A DNA stretch of 64,000 nucleotides from assembly GCF_003226535.1 (NCBI RefSeq), contig NZ_QKOB01000007.1:47078-111077 (forward strand), written 5' to 3'. The notes below the pieces were generated by a model that did not search any database, was not told where the DNA came from, and worked only from the letters and a program-made list of their open reading frames with translations. Source of the DNA: Meiothermus sp. Pnk-1. Lineage in GTDB: Bacteria > Deinococcota > Deinococci > Deinococcales > Thermaceae. Position numbers and translations under genes: made by a program. Numbering within the stretch: position 1 is the first letter of the stretch; each line of letters starts with the position of its first letter. Below are positions 25,927 to 35,721 of this stretch, in pieces.

Positions 25927-27069
25927 TCAGGTCGTATAGAGCGCATTGATGCGAATGTACTCCTCGGTAAGGTCGCAGCCCCAGGCTACCCCCTGCCCCT
26001 CTCCCTCGCCTAGGTCTACCTCGACGATTACCTCTTCCGCCCGCATGGCTGTGCTGGCGGCCACGCGGTCGAACTCGAGCACCCGCCCCGCATATAGGGG
26101 GATCCCCTGGAGGGAGATCCGCACCCGCTCCACCGCGAAGTGGGCCCCGGATTTGCCGATGGCCATCATCACCCGGCCCCAGTTGGGGTCGTTGCCGTAG
26201 ACGGCGCTCTTCCATAGAGGGCTGGCCGCCACCGCCAGCGCAGCCTTACGCGCCTCCTCGTCCGAGCGGGCCCCGCTGACCTTTACGGTGAGCAGCTTGG
26301 TGGCCCCCTCGCCGTCGCGGGCCAGTTGCCGGGCCAGCGAGACGCACACCCCCTCGACCGCCGCCCAAAACTCTGCGGGCGGGACTTCCCCCGCTGCCCC
26401 GTTGCTCAGGAGCACCGCCATGTCGTTGGTGGAGGTGTCGGTGTCCACCGTGACCTGGTTGAAGCTCCTGTCCACCACCGCCTTCCAACCCCGGCGGAGC
26501 TCGGTTTGGGGAACTGCGGCGTCGGTGAGGACGTAGGCCAGCATGGTGGCCATATTGGGCTGGATCATCCCGCTGCCCTTGCAGATGCCCACCACCCGGG
26601 CCCCTCCGGGGAGCTCGGCTTCGGCCATCTTGGGTACCAAGTCGGTGGTGAGGATGGCCTCCATGAAGGGATCCACCTCGGGCCCTAGCTGGATCTGCGG
26701 CAGCCCCGCCGCGATCTTCTCGATGGGCAAGGGCTGGCCGATCACCCCGGTGGAGCCGGTCAGGACGGCCTCTGGAGCGATTCCCAGTTGAGCCGCAGCC
26801 AGCTCGGCCATGCGGCGGTCGGCCTCCACCCCCGCCTGTCCGGTGGCGCAGTTGGCGTTGCCGGCATTGACCACGATCGCTTGGAGCAATCCCCCGCTGG
26901 CGTATAGCTGTCGCCCCCGGTGCACGCAAGGGGCCGCGGCCCGGTTCAGCGTGCCTACGAAGGCCCAGGTACAGGGAACCCCGGCGACCAATAGGCCCAG
27001 GTCTGGCTTGCCCGAGGGTTTGATCCCCGCCCGCGTGGATCCGGCGCGAAAGCCGATAGGTAGTCTCAT
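25927..27069 (-). CDS. argJ: Ornithine acetyltransferase / N-acetylglutamate synthase
   Basis: Bifunctional arginine-pathway enzyme that recycles the acetyl group from N-acetylornithine to glutamate. The 380-residue precursor has the autocleavage site within [17 protein letters not shown] (Ala/Thr), so it should split into alpha and beta chains. [34 protein letters not shown] and [13 protein letters not shown] are conserved blocks. Its ATG overlaps the bshA stop (ATGA). It belongs to the minus-strand arg cluster with argC and argF. Confidence 0.96.
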   Translation of the reverse strand: MRLPIGFRAGSTRAGIKPSGKPDLGLLVAGVPCTWAFVGTLNRAAAPCVHRGRQLYASGGLLQAIVVNAGNANCATGQAGVEADRRMAELAAAQLGIAPEAVLTGSTGVIGQPLPIEKIAAGLPQIQLGPEVDPFMEAILTTDLVPKMAEAELPGGARVVGICKGSGMIQPNMATMLAYVLTDAAVPQTELRRGWKAVVDRSFNQVTVDTDTSTNDMAVLLSNGAAGEVPPAEFWAAVEGVCVSLARQLARDGEGATKLLTVKVSGARSDEEARKAALAVAASPLWKSAVYGNDPNWGRVMMAIGKSGAHFAVERVRISLQGIPLYAGRVLEFDRVAASTAMRAEEVIVEVDLGEGEGQGVAWGCDLTEEYIRINALYTT

Positions 27070-28316
27070 GCCGATAGCTTAACGCCTTCGCCCTGCGCAG
27101 GGGTTGCCCGCAGGCCCAGGGCCTCCTGGTAGACCTCGAGGTACCGGGGCAGGATCACCTCGGGGTGAAAGCACTCGACCGCCCGGGCCCGCGCCTGCTC
27201 ACCCAGGCGCCGGTGATGGACCGGCTGGGAGAGGGCCTCGAGGGCCGCCTCGGCCATCCCCTCGATATCGCCCACCGCCCGCAGGTAGCCGGTCTTTCCC
27301 TCCTCCACCACCTCCGGCAGCCCCCCCACCCGGCTCGCCACCACCGGCACCCCGCAGGCCATCCCCTCCAGCACGGCCAGGCCGAACGACTCCTGTTCGG
27401 AGGGCATCAGCATGAGGTCGGCCAGGCCCAGCACCCGCTCGACCTCGGGGATGAACTCCAAAAACTGCACCCGGCCCATCACCTCGAGTTCCTGGGCCAG
27501 CGCGAAGCACTCCGGGCGCTCAGGGCCATCCCCCACCATCAGGAGCCGGGCGGGGAGCTTGGCGGCGACCTTGGCAAAGATCCGGATCACGTCCTGGGGC
27601 CGCTTGACCCGGCGGAAGTTAGAGACATGGATGAGCAGGGCCTCATCGGGCTGGGCAAAGCGGGCCCGCAGCAGCGGATCCTGGATGGGCTTGAAGCGCT
27701 CGGGGTCCACCCAGTTGTGGATCACGTGGATGGGGCGGTGGATGCCGAAAGCCGCCTGGGTATGGCGGGCCAGGTCGTGCGAGACCGCCGTCACCGCGTC
27801 GGAAGCCTCGATGGCGTGGCGGGTGGTGTCCTTCAGCGCGGGCTCGAGGCCCAACAGCGTCACGTCGGTGCCGTGCAAGGTGGTCACCACCCGGAAAGCC
27901 CCGCGGGTGATCTCGCGGGCCAGGAGGGCGCTGGTGGCGTGGGGGATGGCGTAGTGGGCATGCACGATCTCGATCTGGTGCTCCTCGACCAGCCGGGTCA
28001 GGGCGTTGGCCGCGGTGAGGGTGGAGAGCGCGTCGTCGAAAAGGGGATAGTCTACCGTACCGATCTGGTGGAACTGTACGTGCTCGCGCCCGACGGCGGC
28101 ATCCGCGGGGGTCACCCCCAACAGCCGCCCGATCCTGCGGATCATGCCCTGGAAGAAGCTCTCGCTGCGCCAATCGGGTTCCTGGGTCAGGCGAAAGGGC
28201 CGCCTGGGGGCCACGATGTGGACCTGATGACCCCGCTTGGCCAGGGCCAGGGCCAGTTCGGTCGCGACCACCCCCGAGCCCCCCGCAGAGGCGTGACACA
28301 AGATCGCTATGTTCAT
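27066..28316 (-). CDS. bshA: N-acetyl-alpha-D-glucosaminyl L-malate synthase, bacillithiol step 1
   Basis: GT4 glycosyltransferase joining UDP-GlcNAc and L-malate, the first step of bacillithiol. The 416 residues show [57 protein letters not shown] and [11 protein letters not shown], the BshA-specific blocks, plus the GT4 donor motif [28 protein letters not shown] ribosome site precedes the start. It overlaps argJ by four bases. BshB and BshC candidates are elsewhere in the window (37.3 and 58.8 kb), which supports the assignment. Confidence 0.93.
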   Translation of the reverse strand: MNIAILCHASAGGSGVVATELALALAKRGHQVHIVAPRRPFRLTQEPDWRSESFFQGMIRRIGRLLGVTPADAAVGREHVQFHQIGTVDYPLFDDALSTLTAANALTRLVEEHQIEIVHAHYAIPHATSALLAREITRGAFRVVTTLHGTDVTLLGLEPALKDTTRHAIEASDAVTAVSHDLARHTQAAFGIHRPIHVIHNWVDPERFKPIQDPLLRARFAQPDEALLIHVSNFRRVKRPQDVIRIFAKVAAKLPARLLMVGDGPERPECFALAQELEVMGRVQFLEFIPEVERVLGLADLMLMPSEQESFGLAVLEGMACGVPVVASRVGGLPEVVEEGKTGYLRAVGDIEGMAEAALEALSQPVHHRRLGEQARARAVECFHPEVILPRYLEVYQEALGLRATPAQGEGVKLSA

Positions 28317-28479
28317 CCAGCACCTCCTCGCCTTGGGACGCTAATCCCGGCTCAAAACGGGCAGACAGGGTCTTGCCTCTGGGCAGAAAATATGCCCGGA
28401 AGCTGAGAGTTGACTGAGGGATAAGGCCCAGCCAGCCTCATAGCAGCGTACGGAACGGCCTCGAGCGGGAGGTTAGGAA

Positions 28480-29436
28480 TTAAAGGCGATAGCTGTACGC
28501 CCTTTCCGTCCCTATCATCAGGTCGAGGTTCTGCACCGCCGCCCCCGAGGCCCCCTTGCCCAGGTTGTCGAAGCGGGCGATGAGCAGGGCCTGCTCGCGC
28601 TCGGGGTTGGTGTAGACGAAGAGCTCCATGCGGTTGGTACCGTTGAGGGTTTGGGGGTCGAGCACGGGGTGGTGGGCGCCATAGGTCTCCAGGGGCATCA
28701 CCGTGACGAAGCGCTGGCCCCGGTAGTGCTCGGCTAGGGCCGCGTGCAGCTCGGCAGCCTTAACCCGCTGCGGCAGGGTCCACAGGTGCACCGGGATCAC
28801 GATGAGCATGCCCTGGGCGAAGCGGCCCACCGCGGGGGTGAAGATGGGCGGGTGGGTCAGGCGGGAGTACTGGGTCATCTCGGGCACGTGCTTGTGGGTC
28901 AGCTCGAGGCCATAGGCGCGGTAATCCCCGGCCAGGCGGTGCTCGCCGCGGCCCTCCATGGCCTCGATGAGCTGCCGCCCGCCGCCGCTGTAACCCGAGA
29001 TTCCCTGCACCGAGGCCGCGAAGTCGTGGGGCAAGAGCCCGGCGTCCACCAACGGGCGCAAGAGGGCGATGGCCCCGGTGGCATAGCAGCCGGGGTTGGC
29101 GACGAAGCGGGCCCGGCGGATTCGCTCCGGCTGTTCGGAGCTCATCTCGGGGAAGCCGTAGACCCAGCCCTCGGCCACCCGGTGCGCAGAGCTGGCGTCG
29201 AGGAGGCGGGTGTCGGGGTTCTCCACCAGGCCCACCGTCGCCCTGGCCACGTCGTCGTGCAGGCAGAGGATGGCCACGTCGGCCTGGTTCAAGAGGCGCT
29301 TGCGCTCGGCCTCGTCCTTGCGCTTGGCGGGGTCTATCGAAAGGAGTTCGAGGTCGTTGCGCCCGGCGAGCCGTAGGCGAATCTGTAGCCCGGTGGTCCC
29401 CGCTTCCCCGTCGATGAAGATCTTCGGCTTTCTCAT
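28480..29436 (-). CDS. argC: N-acetyl-gamma-glutamyl-phosphate reductase (type 2)
   Basis: Third step of arginine synthesis, NADPH-dependent. At 318 residues with [19 protein letters not shown] at the N-terminus and the catalytic cysteine in [19 protein letters not shown], it is the shorter type 2 ArgC, the form found in many alphaproteobacteria and some other lineages. [16 protein letters not shown] and THKHVPEM are also conserved. It starts three bases after the Uma2-family gene. The 163-base gap to bshA contains no obvious gene. Confidence 0.94.
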   Translation of the reverse strand: MRKPKIFIDGEAGTTGLQIRLRLAGRNDLELLSIDPAKRKDEAERKRLLNQADVAILCLHDDVARATVGLVENPDTRLLDASSAHRVAEGWVYGFPEMSSEQPERIRRARFVANPGCYATGAIALLRPLVDAGLLPHDFAASVQGISGYSGGGRQLIEAMEGRGEHRLAGDYRAYGLELTHKHVPEMTQYSRLTHPPIFTPAVGRFAQGMLIVIPVHLWTLPQRVKAAELHAALAEHYRGQRFVTVMPLETYGAHHPVLDPQTLNGTNRMELFVYTNPEREQALLIARFDNLGKGASGAAVQNLDLMIGTERAYSYRL

Positions 29437-29439
29437 CGT

Positions 29440-29985
29440 TTACCAGGACAGTACTAGAGGCGCGTCAGGGAAAGCCAGGGGAGCTACCGGTTCGGCGGGG
29501 TCGTGATCCCGACGGGAGAGGTAACGGCTGCCCTTGGGCTGGCGGTAGACCTCGACCCGGTAGGCCTCAGGGTTTACGATCCAGACCTCAGGGATGCTGG
29601 CCTTCGCGTACACGGCCAGCTTTTTGCGGTCGTCCTCGAGGGTGGTTACGGCGACCTCGAGCACAAGGTACACGTCCTGGGCCTGAGGGTGTTCATGGCG
29701 ATAATCGGCCACCCGGATCAGGGCCAGGTCGGGCTGGGGCATGGAGTGCTGGCCCAAACGGAGGGGGTTCTGGGTGCTAACCAGGGCCCTGCCCCGGAAA
29801 TTCTCGTAGAGCGCGTCCTGAAACTTGCGTACCAGCGTGGCGTGAAGCGGTCCTATGGCCGGCATTTCGTAGACGACTCCCTCGATGAGTTCATAGCGCT
29901 TGTCCGGCGGCAAGTTCAGGCGGTAGAAGTCTTCCACCGTCAACTTGTAGCGACGAGAGAGAGTTTGAGGCTCACGTACCGCCAT
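29440..29985 (-). CDS. Uma2-family (PD-(D/E)XK) putative endonuclease
   Basis: A 181-residue protein of the Uma2/DUF820 family, which has a restriction-endonuclease-like fold. RYELIEGVVYEMPAIGPLH begins the core. QPDLALIRVADY, VYLVLEVAVTTLEDDRKKLA and KASIPEVWIVNPEAYRVEVY carry the D-x(n)-E-x-K-like catalytic pattern and the family tail. These genes are common and multi-copy in Thermus/Meiothermus and cyanobacteria with no established function. It is wedged between argF and argC in the same direction, with three bases to argC. Confidence 0.88.
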   Translation of the reverse strand: MAVREPQTLSRRYKLTVEDFYRLNLPPDKRYELIEGVVYEMPAIGPLHATLVRKFQDALYENFRGRALVSTQNPLRLGQHSMPQPDLALIRVADYRHEHPQAQDVYLVLEVAVTTLEDDRKKLAVYAKASIPEVWIVNPEAYRVEVYRQPKGSRYLSRRDHDPAEPVAPLAFPDAPLVLSW

Positions 29986-30002
29986 GATCTCAGTCTACCC
30001 CC

Positions 30003-30944
<942 letters not shown>

Positions 30945-31062
30945 GGGAATCCTCCATAAGCTCGCATAACTAAGCAAGCGAGAGTTTGATTATACGCCCA
31001 AACCCCGCTGGCCCAGCCGGCTACCATTTGGCAATCAATTTTTCAATCACAAATACTTCCTC

Positions 31063-31091
31063 TTGACAATAGTTCATTTTGAAAGTAAATT
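31063..31091 (+). promoter_or_regulatory. Promoter of the marR-exporter operon with internal operator
   Basis: TTGACA (31063-31068), 17 bases, TAAATT (31086-31091) make a strong promoter ten bases before the marR ATG. The spacer contains the palindrome TTCATTTTGAA (31073-31083), a candidate MarR operator. Binding there would occlude the promoter and give autorepression of the regulator and exporter. Confidence 0.75.
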
Positions 31092-31100
31092 GGTGAGGTT

Positions 31101-31526
31101 ATGTCTTGGACGGTACTCACCCGTATGTGGAAGCTCATGCGGGACCTCCGAGATGAGACCCTACCCCAGCTCGAGCGCCTGGGGCTGGCCCCTAACGACC
31201 CCTGGCTGCTGGCGGGCATCGAGCACCACCACCACCCCACCGAGGTGGTGCGTCTGACGCAGATGCCCGCCCCCACGGTAAGCCAGATGCTCAAGCGGCT
31301 CGAGGCCGAGGGGTTGCTGGTCCGCTCGCTCGATCCCTCCGACCTGCGGCGCTACCGCTTCGAGCTGACCCCTCGAGGCTGCGAGGTGTTAAGGGAAAGC
31401 CGCACCTTGCTTATGGGCGCGATGGAGCGGAGGCTCGAGCGCCTCACCCCCGAGCAGCGCCGCCAGTTCGTCGAGCTGCTGGATATTCTCGTCCAGAGCG
31501 ATCCCGAGAAAGCAAGAAAGGAGTGA
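31101..31526 (+). CDS. MarR-family transcriptional regulator
   Basis: A 141-residue winged-helix regulator. VVRLTQMPAPTVSQMLKRLE is the recognition helix and AEGLLVRSLDPSDLRRYRFELTP-type residues form the wing; the terminal helices would dimerise. It sits in front of a DHA2-type exporter with overlapping stop and start signals (GTGA at 31523-31526), the classical layout of MarR/EmrR repressors controlling drug efflux. Ligand unknown. The promoter upstream contains a small palindrome suited to autorepression. Confidence 0.9.
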   Translation: MSWTVLTRMWKLMRDLRDETLPQLERLGLAPNDPWLLAGIEHHHHPTEVVRLTQMPAPTVSQMLKRLEAEGLLVRSLDPSDLRRYRFELTPRGCEVLRESRTLLMGAMERRLERLTPEQRRQFVELLDILVQSDPEKARKE

Positions 31527-31528
31527 TT

Positions 31529-34500
31529 ATGGCCGAACCCATCCGCCCGGCTCCTGCCGAACCGGCGCACAACGGAATTCCACGCGAAAACCGCCTGACG
31601 CTTATCGGCATCATGTTAGGGCTATTCCTAGCCGCCCTCGACCAGACCATCGTCTCTACCGCGCTGCCCAAGATCATCGCCGACCTCAACGGCACCGAGC
31701 TATATGCTTGGGTCACTACCGCTTATCTGTTGGCCTCCACGGTCTCGGCCCCTATCTTCGGGCGCCTGACCGAACTCTTCAGCCGCAAGTCCATCCTGCT
31801 CATCGCCATTCTGATCTTCCTGGGGGGCTCAGCGCTGTGCGGGCTGAGCCAGAACATGCCCGAGCTGATCATCTTCCGCGGCATTCAGGGGATCGGCGGC
31901 GGGGCGCTGTTTGCCCTGGCCCTCACCACCATCGCGGTGCTCTTCCCTCCGCGCGAGCGCGGACGGGTGGGGGGGCTCTTCGGCGCCGTCTTCGGGGTCA
32001 GCAGCGCGGTCGGCCCCTGGCTGGGCGGTCTCCTCACCGATCACCTCTCCTGGCACTGGGTCTTCTACATCAACATGCCCGTAGGGGCAGTGGCCCTGTG
32101 GTTCATCGGGCGCTTCATGCCCCGCCTGAGGCCCGACCACCGCGAGAGCTTCGACTTTCTGGGGGCCGCGCTACTCATCGCCTGGACGGTTCCGCTGATG
32201 CTGGCCTTCTCCTGGGGCGGCAGCACCTACCCCTGGGGCAGCCCCCGCATCCTGGGCCTGTTCGCCCTGAGTGCGGTAGCCCTGGCGCTGTGGGTCTGGT
32301 CGCAAAACCGCGAGAAGCACCCACTGTTCGACCTCTCGATCCTCAAGATTCGCACCTTCAGCATCGCCTCGATCGCCGTCTTCTTCTACGGGCCGGCTTT
32401 CTTGGGGGCGGTGGCCTTCTTGCCGCTGTACCTGCAGGTGGTGAAGGGGGTCTCGGCCTCGGCCTCGGGGGTCACGGTGCTGCCGATGACCCTAGGGGTG
32501 GTGCTCGGCGCTACCGGGAGCGGGATTCTCTCGGGGCGGCTGGGCCGCTACAAGCCCCTGCTCATCATCGGCACCCTCTGGCTGCTGGCGGTCTTTCTTA
32601 CCTTGCATTTCGTGCTGAGCGTGAACACCCCGTTGTGGCTGGCGATTGTTTTCTTCTTCCTGCTGGGGCTCGGCCTGGGGCCTTCCCAGTCGCTGTTGCA
32701 GATCGCGGCGCAAAACAACATCCCGCCGCAGCGTCTGGGTTCGGCCACCGCAGCCACCCAGCTCATCCGGCAGATCGGCTCCACCATCGGGATCGCGCTG
32801 TTGGGAACGGTGCTCACCCAAAACCTCAACGCCGAGACCTGCAAGGTCTTCCCGGACAACGCCTCGTGCAAGCCCGGGGCGCTGATGCAGCGGAACAACG
32901 AAGGCGGCACGGGGGCCAACCTGGATGAGCAGTTCCAAAAGCTCGAGGCCCAGATCGTCGCTGCCCTCAAAGGAGATGAGGCGGCCTACGAAGAGCTGCT
33001 GGCGAACAAGGATCTCCCTGAGGACGTAAAGGGCAAGCTGGTCAGAGGGGGGCTCCCGGCCCAGTTCAAGGACATCGAGGCTAAGGTGATCGCCGCGCTC
33101 AAAGGCGACGAAAGGGCCTACGCCGAGCTGGTAAACGATCCCAACGTCCCCACCGAGCTCAAGTCCAAGTTGGTCAAGGGCGGCATCCCCGCGCAGTTCC
33201 AAAAGCTCGAGGCCCAGGTCACCGCCGCGCTCAAAGGCGACGAAAGGGCCTACGCCGAGCTGGTAAACGATCCCAACGTCCCCGCCGAGCTCAAGTCCAA
33301 GTTGGTCAAGGGGGGCATCCCCGCCCAGTTCAAGGAGCTGGGGGATCAGGTCGAAGCCGCCCTGCGCGGGGATATCGCCGCCTACAACGCCCTGATGCGC
33401 AACCCCCAGGTCCCCGCCGAGCTCAAGTCCCGCCTCGTCAAGGGGGGCATCCCCGCCCAGTTCAAGGAGCTCGAGCGCCAGGTGGAGGCTGCCCTGCGAG
33501 GAGACCTGCGAGCCTATAACGCCCTGGTGAGCAACCCACAAGTCCCCGCCGAGCTCAAGTCCAAGTTGGTCAAGGGGGGCATCCCCGCCCAGTTCAAGGA
33601 GCTGGGGGATCAGGTCGAAGCCGCCCTGCGCGGGGATATCGCCGCCTACAACGCCCTGATGCGCAACCCGCAAGTCCCCGCCGAGCTGAAATCCCGCTTG
33701 ATCAAAGGCGGCATCCCCGCCCAGTTCCAAGCGCTCGAGGCCCAAGTGGAGGCCGCCCTTAGGGGGGATGAGGCCGCCTACACCGCCCTCATCCGCAACC
33801 CCCAGGTCCCCGCCGAGCTCAAGTCCCGCCTCGTCAAGGGGGGCATCCCCGCCCAGTTCAAGGAGCTCGAGGGGCTTTTGATCGCAGCGCTGAACGGGGA
33901 TCCCCAGGCTTACCAGGCCGTGCAGAACAACCCGCAGATCCCGGCCCGGTTCAAGGGGCAAATCCCTCAGGGCGGGATCGCCGCCCAGGTTCAGGCCCAG
34001 CTCGCCCAGACCGAAAGCCTGCTCGAGGCCGCCCTCCAGGGCGACGCCCAGGCCGCCCAGGCGCTGCGGGCCACCCCCAACCTGGACCCCCGCATCCAGG
34101 CCCTCCTGGATAACCCGCCCCCTCCGGAAGCCCGCCCCGCAGCCTTGGCCCAGGTCAAAGCCGGGCTCGAGGCCCAGCTCCCGCAGATCGTCGCGGCGGC
34201 CACCCAGCAGGCCACATCCGGAATCAAGGCTGGCTTACAGCAGGCCCAGGCCGAGGCGTTGGCCCAGGCTATTGCCGGGGTCAAGGCGGGCTTGGCCCAG
34301 GCCCAGAGCCAGGCCATCGCGGCAGCCGTTGCCGCGGTACGGGAAAACCTGCGCCAAGCCCAGGCCCAGGCCACCGAGGCGGCCATCGCAGCGGTCAGGA
34401 AGAACCTCCAGGCCGCCCAGACCAGCGCCACCGAACAGGCGGTACGAGCGGTGCGGGAAAACCTGCGCCAAGCCCAGGCCCAGGCCACCGAACAAGCGGT

Positions 34501-34834
34501 ACGGGCCGTGGTCGAGAACCTGCGCCAAGCCCAGGCTACCGCCGAGGAAAAAGCCATCCGGGCGGTGCGGGAGAACCTGGCGACGGCTGAGCAAAAAGCC
34601 CTGGTGGAAGTGCCGCAGACCGTGGTGGCCAACCTCGAGCAGACCAAGGCCAAGCTCCATAACGCGCTGAACAACGGCATCACCAACGCCGAGAAGAACA
34701 TTTTCCTCTACGCCGCGGCTTTTGTGCTGATCTCGCTGGTTTTCATCGGGCTGCTGCCCAACGACGAACTGCGGGGCGGGGGCGGCTTTGGGGCTCGAGG
34801 CGGGCAGGCCGGGCCGCCTGTGGCGGCGCACTAG
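31529..34834 (+). CDS. DHA2-family MFS exporter with a giant repetitive TM13-TM14 loop
   Basis: Residues ~1-437 are a 14-TM type (EmrB/QacA) drug:H+ antiporter: LFLAALDQTIVSTALPKI, GRLTELFSRKSILLIAILIF (motif A region), FRGIQGIGGGALFALAL, and AVGPWLGGLLTD (motif C region). After TM13 (IGIALLGTVLTQN) comes about 620 residues of hydrophilic sequence before the last membrane segment (NIFLYAAAFVLISLVFIGLL). The insert has eight 44-residue repeats (466-817), a degenerate repeat, then ~19-residue Ala/Gln/Glu repeats predicted to be coiled coil. By normal DHA2 topology it faces the periplasm. Usual DHA2 length is ~500 residues, and no EmrA-like adaptor gene is adjacent. The ATG at 31529 follows AAGGAG. 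Confidence 0.9.
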   Translation: MAEPIRPAPAEPAHNGIPRENRLTLIGIMLGLFLAALDQTIVSTALPKIIADLNGTELYAWVTTAYLLASTVSAPIFGRLTELFSRKSILLIAILIFLGGSALCGLSQNMPELIIFRGIQGIGGGALFALALTTIAVLFPPRERGRVGGLFGAVFGVSSAVGPWLGGLLTDHLSWHWVFYINMPVGAVALWFIGRFMPRLRPDHRESFDFLGAALLIAWTVPLMLAFSWGGSTYPWGSPRILGLFALSAVALALWVWSQNREKHPLFDLSILKIRTFSIASIAVFFYGPAFLGAVAFLPLYLQVVKGVSASASGVTVLPMTLGVVLGATGSGILSGRLGRYKPLLIIGTLWLLAVFLTLHFVLSVNTPLWLAIVFFFLLGLGLGPSQSLLQIAAQNNIPPQRLGSATAATQLIRQIGSTIGIALLGTVLTQNLNAETCKVFPDNASCKPGALMQRNNEGGTGANLDEQFQKLEAQIVAALKGDEAAYEELLANKDLPEDVKGKLVRGGLPAQFKDIEAKVIAALKGDERAYAELVNDPNVPTELKSKLVKGGIPAQFQKLEAQVTAALKGDERAYAELVNDPNVPAELKSKLVKGGIPAQFKELGDQVEAALRGDIAAYNALMRNPQVPAELKSRLVKGGIPAQFKELERQVEAALRGDLRAYNALVSNPQVPAELKSKLVKGGIPAQFKELGDQVEAALRGDIAAYNALMRNPQVPAELKSRLIKGGIPAQFQALEAQVEAALRGDEAAYTALIRNPQVPAELKSRLVKGGIPAQFKELEGLLIAALNGDPQAYQAVQNNPQIPARFKGQIPQGGIAAQVQAQLAQTESLLEAALQGDAQAAQALRATPNLDPRIQALLDNPPPPEARPAALAQVKAGLEAQLPQIVAAATQQATSGIKAGLQQAQAEALAQAIAGVKAGLAQAQSQAIAAAVAAVRENLRQAQAQATEAAIAAVRKNLQAAQTSATEQAVRAVRENLRQAQAQATEQAVRAVVENLRQAQATAEEKAIRAVRENLATAEQKALVEVPQTVVANLEQTKAKLHNALNNGITNAEKNIFLYAAAFVLISLVFIGLLPNDELRGGGGFGARGGQAGPPVAAH
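32924..33979 (+). repeat. Eight in-frame 132-bp tandem repeats in the MFS gene
   Basis: Each unit encodes 44 residues with the pattern PAQFKELEAQVEAALRGD, then AYNAL, then NPQVPAELKSRLVKGGI. Unit starts are 32924, 33056, 33188, 33320, 33452, 33584, 33716 and 33848. Units 4 and 6 in this list (33320 and 33584) are nearly identical at DNA level. The first and last units are most diverged. A further degenerate copy follows to about 34120. Confidence 0.92.
34210..34650 (+). repeat. In-frame ~57-bp repeats encoding coiled-coil segments
   Basis: Consecutive 19-residue units follow the theme AIAAVRENLRQAQAQATEQ (examples AVRAVRENLRQAQAQATEQ and AVRAVVENLRQAQATAEEK). They are rich in Ala, Gln, Arg and Glu and suit a long helix. 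They lie between the 44-residue repeats and the last membrane segment of the exporter. Confidence 0.8.
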
Positions 34835-34931
34835 GAGTGTTCCCAACTCGTTGCCAACCACTTCTCCTATGGAGGTTCCCTGGAGCAACCCGATGCCCTA
34901 GGCTTCAACCGCCGCTCTAAACCAAGCGCTG

Positions 34932-34959
34932 GGGCAGGAGGCTGCAAAAGCCCCTGCCC
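34932..34959. terminator. Hairpin between convergent exporter and tetR genes
   Basis: GGGCAGG and CCTGCCC form a 7-bp stem that can be extended internally by AGGCT/AGCC pairing. It lies between two convergent stop codons, so it may end transcription from either side. No clear T run follows on either strand. Confidence 0.5.
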
Positions 34960-34990
34960 TTGAATCTTGGTGTAACCTCAGAGGAACTCG

Positions 34991-35593
34991 CTACACGTCC
35001 TCTTTTGGACTCCGCACCAAGACTTGCTTGAGCAGCGCTTTCATTCGTTGGACGTACTCCTCGTGGCTCCAGCCGCACTCTACAGTCAGGTTTTCCCAGG
35101 TCTGTACCGACATCAGCGCCCACAGCAGGTCACTGGCGGCTTGCGGCGACCACCCGGAGGCCAGCATTCCGTCACGGAGTAGACAATTGATTACTTTGCG
35201 GCTGTTTTCACGCAGCATTCGGGTGCGGTCGTCCCAAGCGGCAGCAGCATCTGGGTCGGTCTCGCGGGCCGAGAGCAGTGCTTTGGACAGCCCGTAAACC
35301 TCAGGGATGTAGTTCCCCCAGATCTCGAGGTAGGTCTCGAACGATTCCACCCCGGTGACGGCTTGTTGTCCCTGGCGCAACCGCTCTTCGAGACCCCGCA
35401 CTTGGTCGAGGTAGTGGGTAGTGGCAATCAACAGCTCGGCGCGGGAACGAAAATACAGATAGAGCGCTTGCCGGGATATACCCGCGGCCTTAGCAATATC
35501 GCTCATCCGCACCCCCTCTCCCCGCTTTTCTTCCATCAACCGCCAAGCCTCTCTGAGGATGCGCTCTCGGGTATCGGTTTGCGGACTTGACAT
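34991..35593 (-). CDS. TetR-family transcriptional regulator
   Basis: A 200-residue regulator with an N-terminal helix-turn-helix (TRERILREAWRLMEEKRGEG, then VRMSDIAKAAGISRQALYLY, then FRSRAELL). A helical ligand domain follows. The ATG at 35593 is favoured because TATGCT lies seven bases upstream; an in-frame ATG at 35605 is the alternative. It is divergent from a membrane protein and hydrolase pair, and two TTGACA-type palindromes lie in the shared intergenic region, so local repression is likely. Ligand unknown. Confidence 0.9.
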   Translation of the reverse strand: MSSPQTDTRERILREAWRLMEEKRGEGVRMSDIAKAAGISRQALYLYFRSRAELLIATTHYLDQVRGLEERLRQGQQAVTGVESFETYLEIWGNYIPEVYGLSKALLSARETDPDAAAAWDDRTRMLRENSRKVINCLLRDGMLASGWSPQAASDLLWALMSVQTWENLTVECGWSHEEYVQRMKALLKQVLVRSPKEDV

Positions 35594-35644
35594 TGCGTCA
35601 AGCATACCCTATACTCGCCTCACGCCGACTTGACATCGTGTAAA
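35587..35644. promoter_or_regulatory. Two candidate TetR operators
   Basis: TTGACATTGCGTCAA (35587-35601) and TTGACATCGTGTAAA (35630-35644) share the pattern TTGACATnGnGTnAA and are imperfect palindromes. They are 43 bases apart in the gap between the divergent tetR gene and the membrane protein gene. The first spans the likely transcription start of the regulator. Confidence 0.6.
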
Positions 35645-35721
35645 GCTCATAGGGGGTGCGTTTGGGTAAGGCACCCTTGGGCACGGTCTGCTGTTGCTCC
35701 TGACTCGTCAAGGAGGGTATC

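Noticed and set aside
28317..28479. TTGACT-like string and gap before bshA as a promoter for a plus-strand gene
   Set aside because: No gene follows on the plus strand, and no -10 at proper spacing was found.
33000..34000. Periodic repeats as a CRISPR array
   Set aside because: The units are 132 bp, in frame and coding, without spacers; no cas genes nearby.
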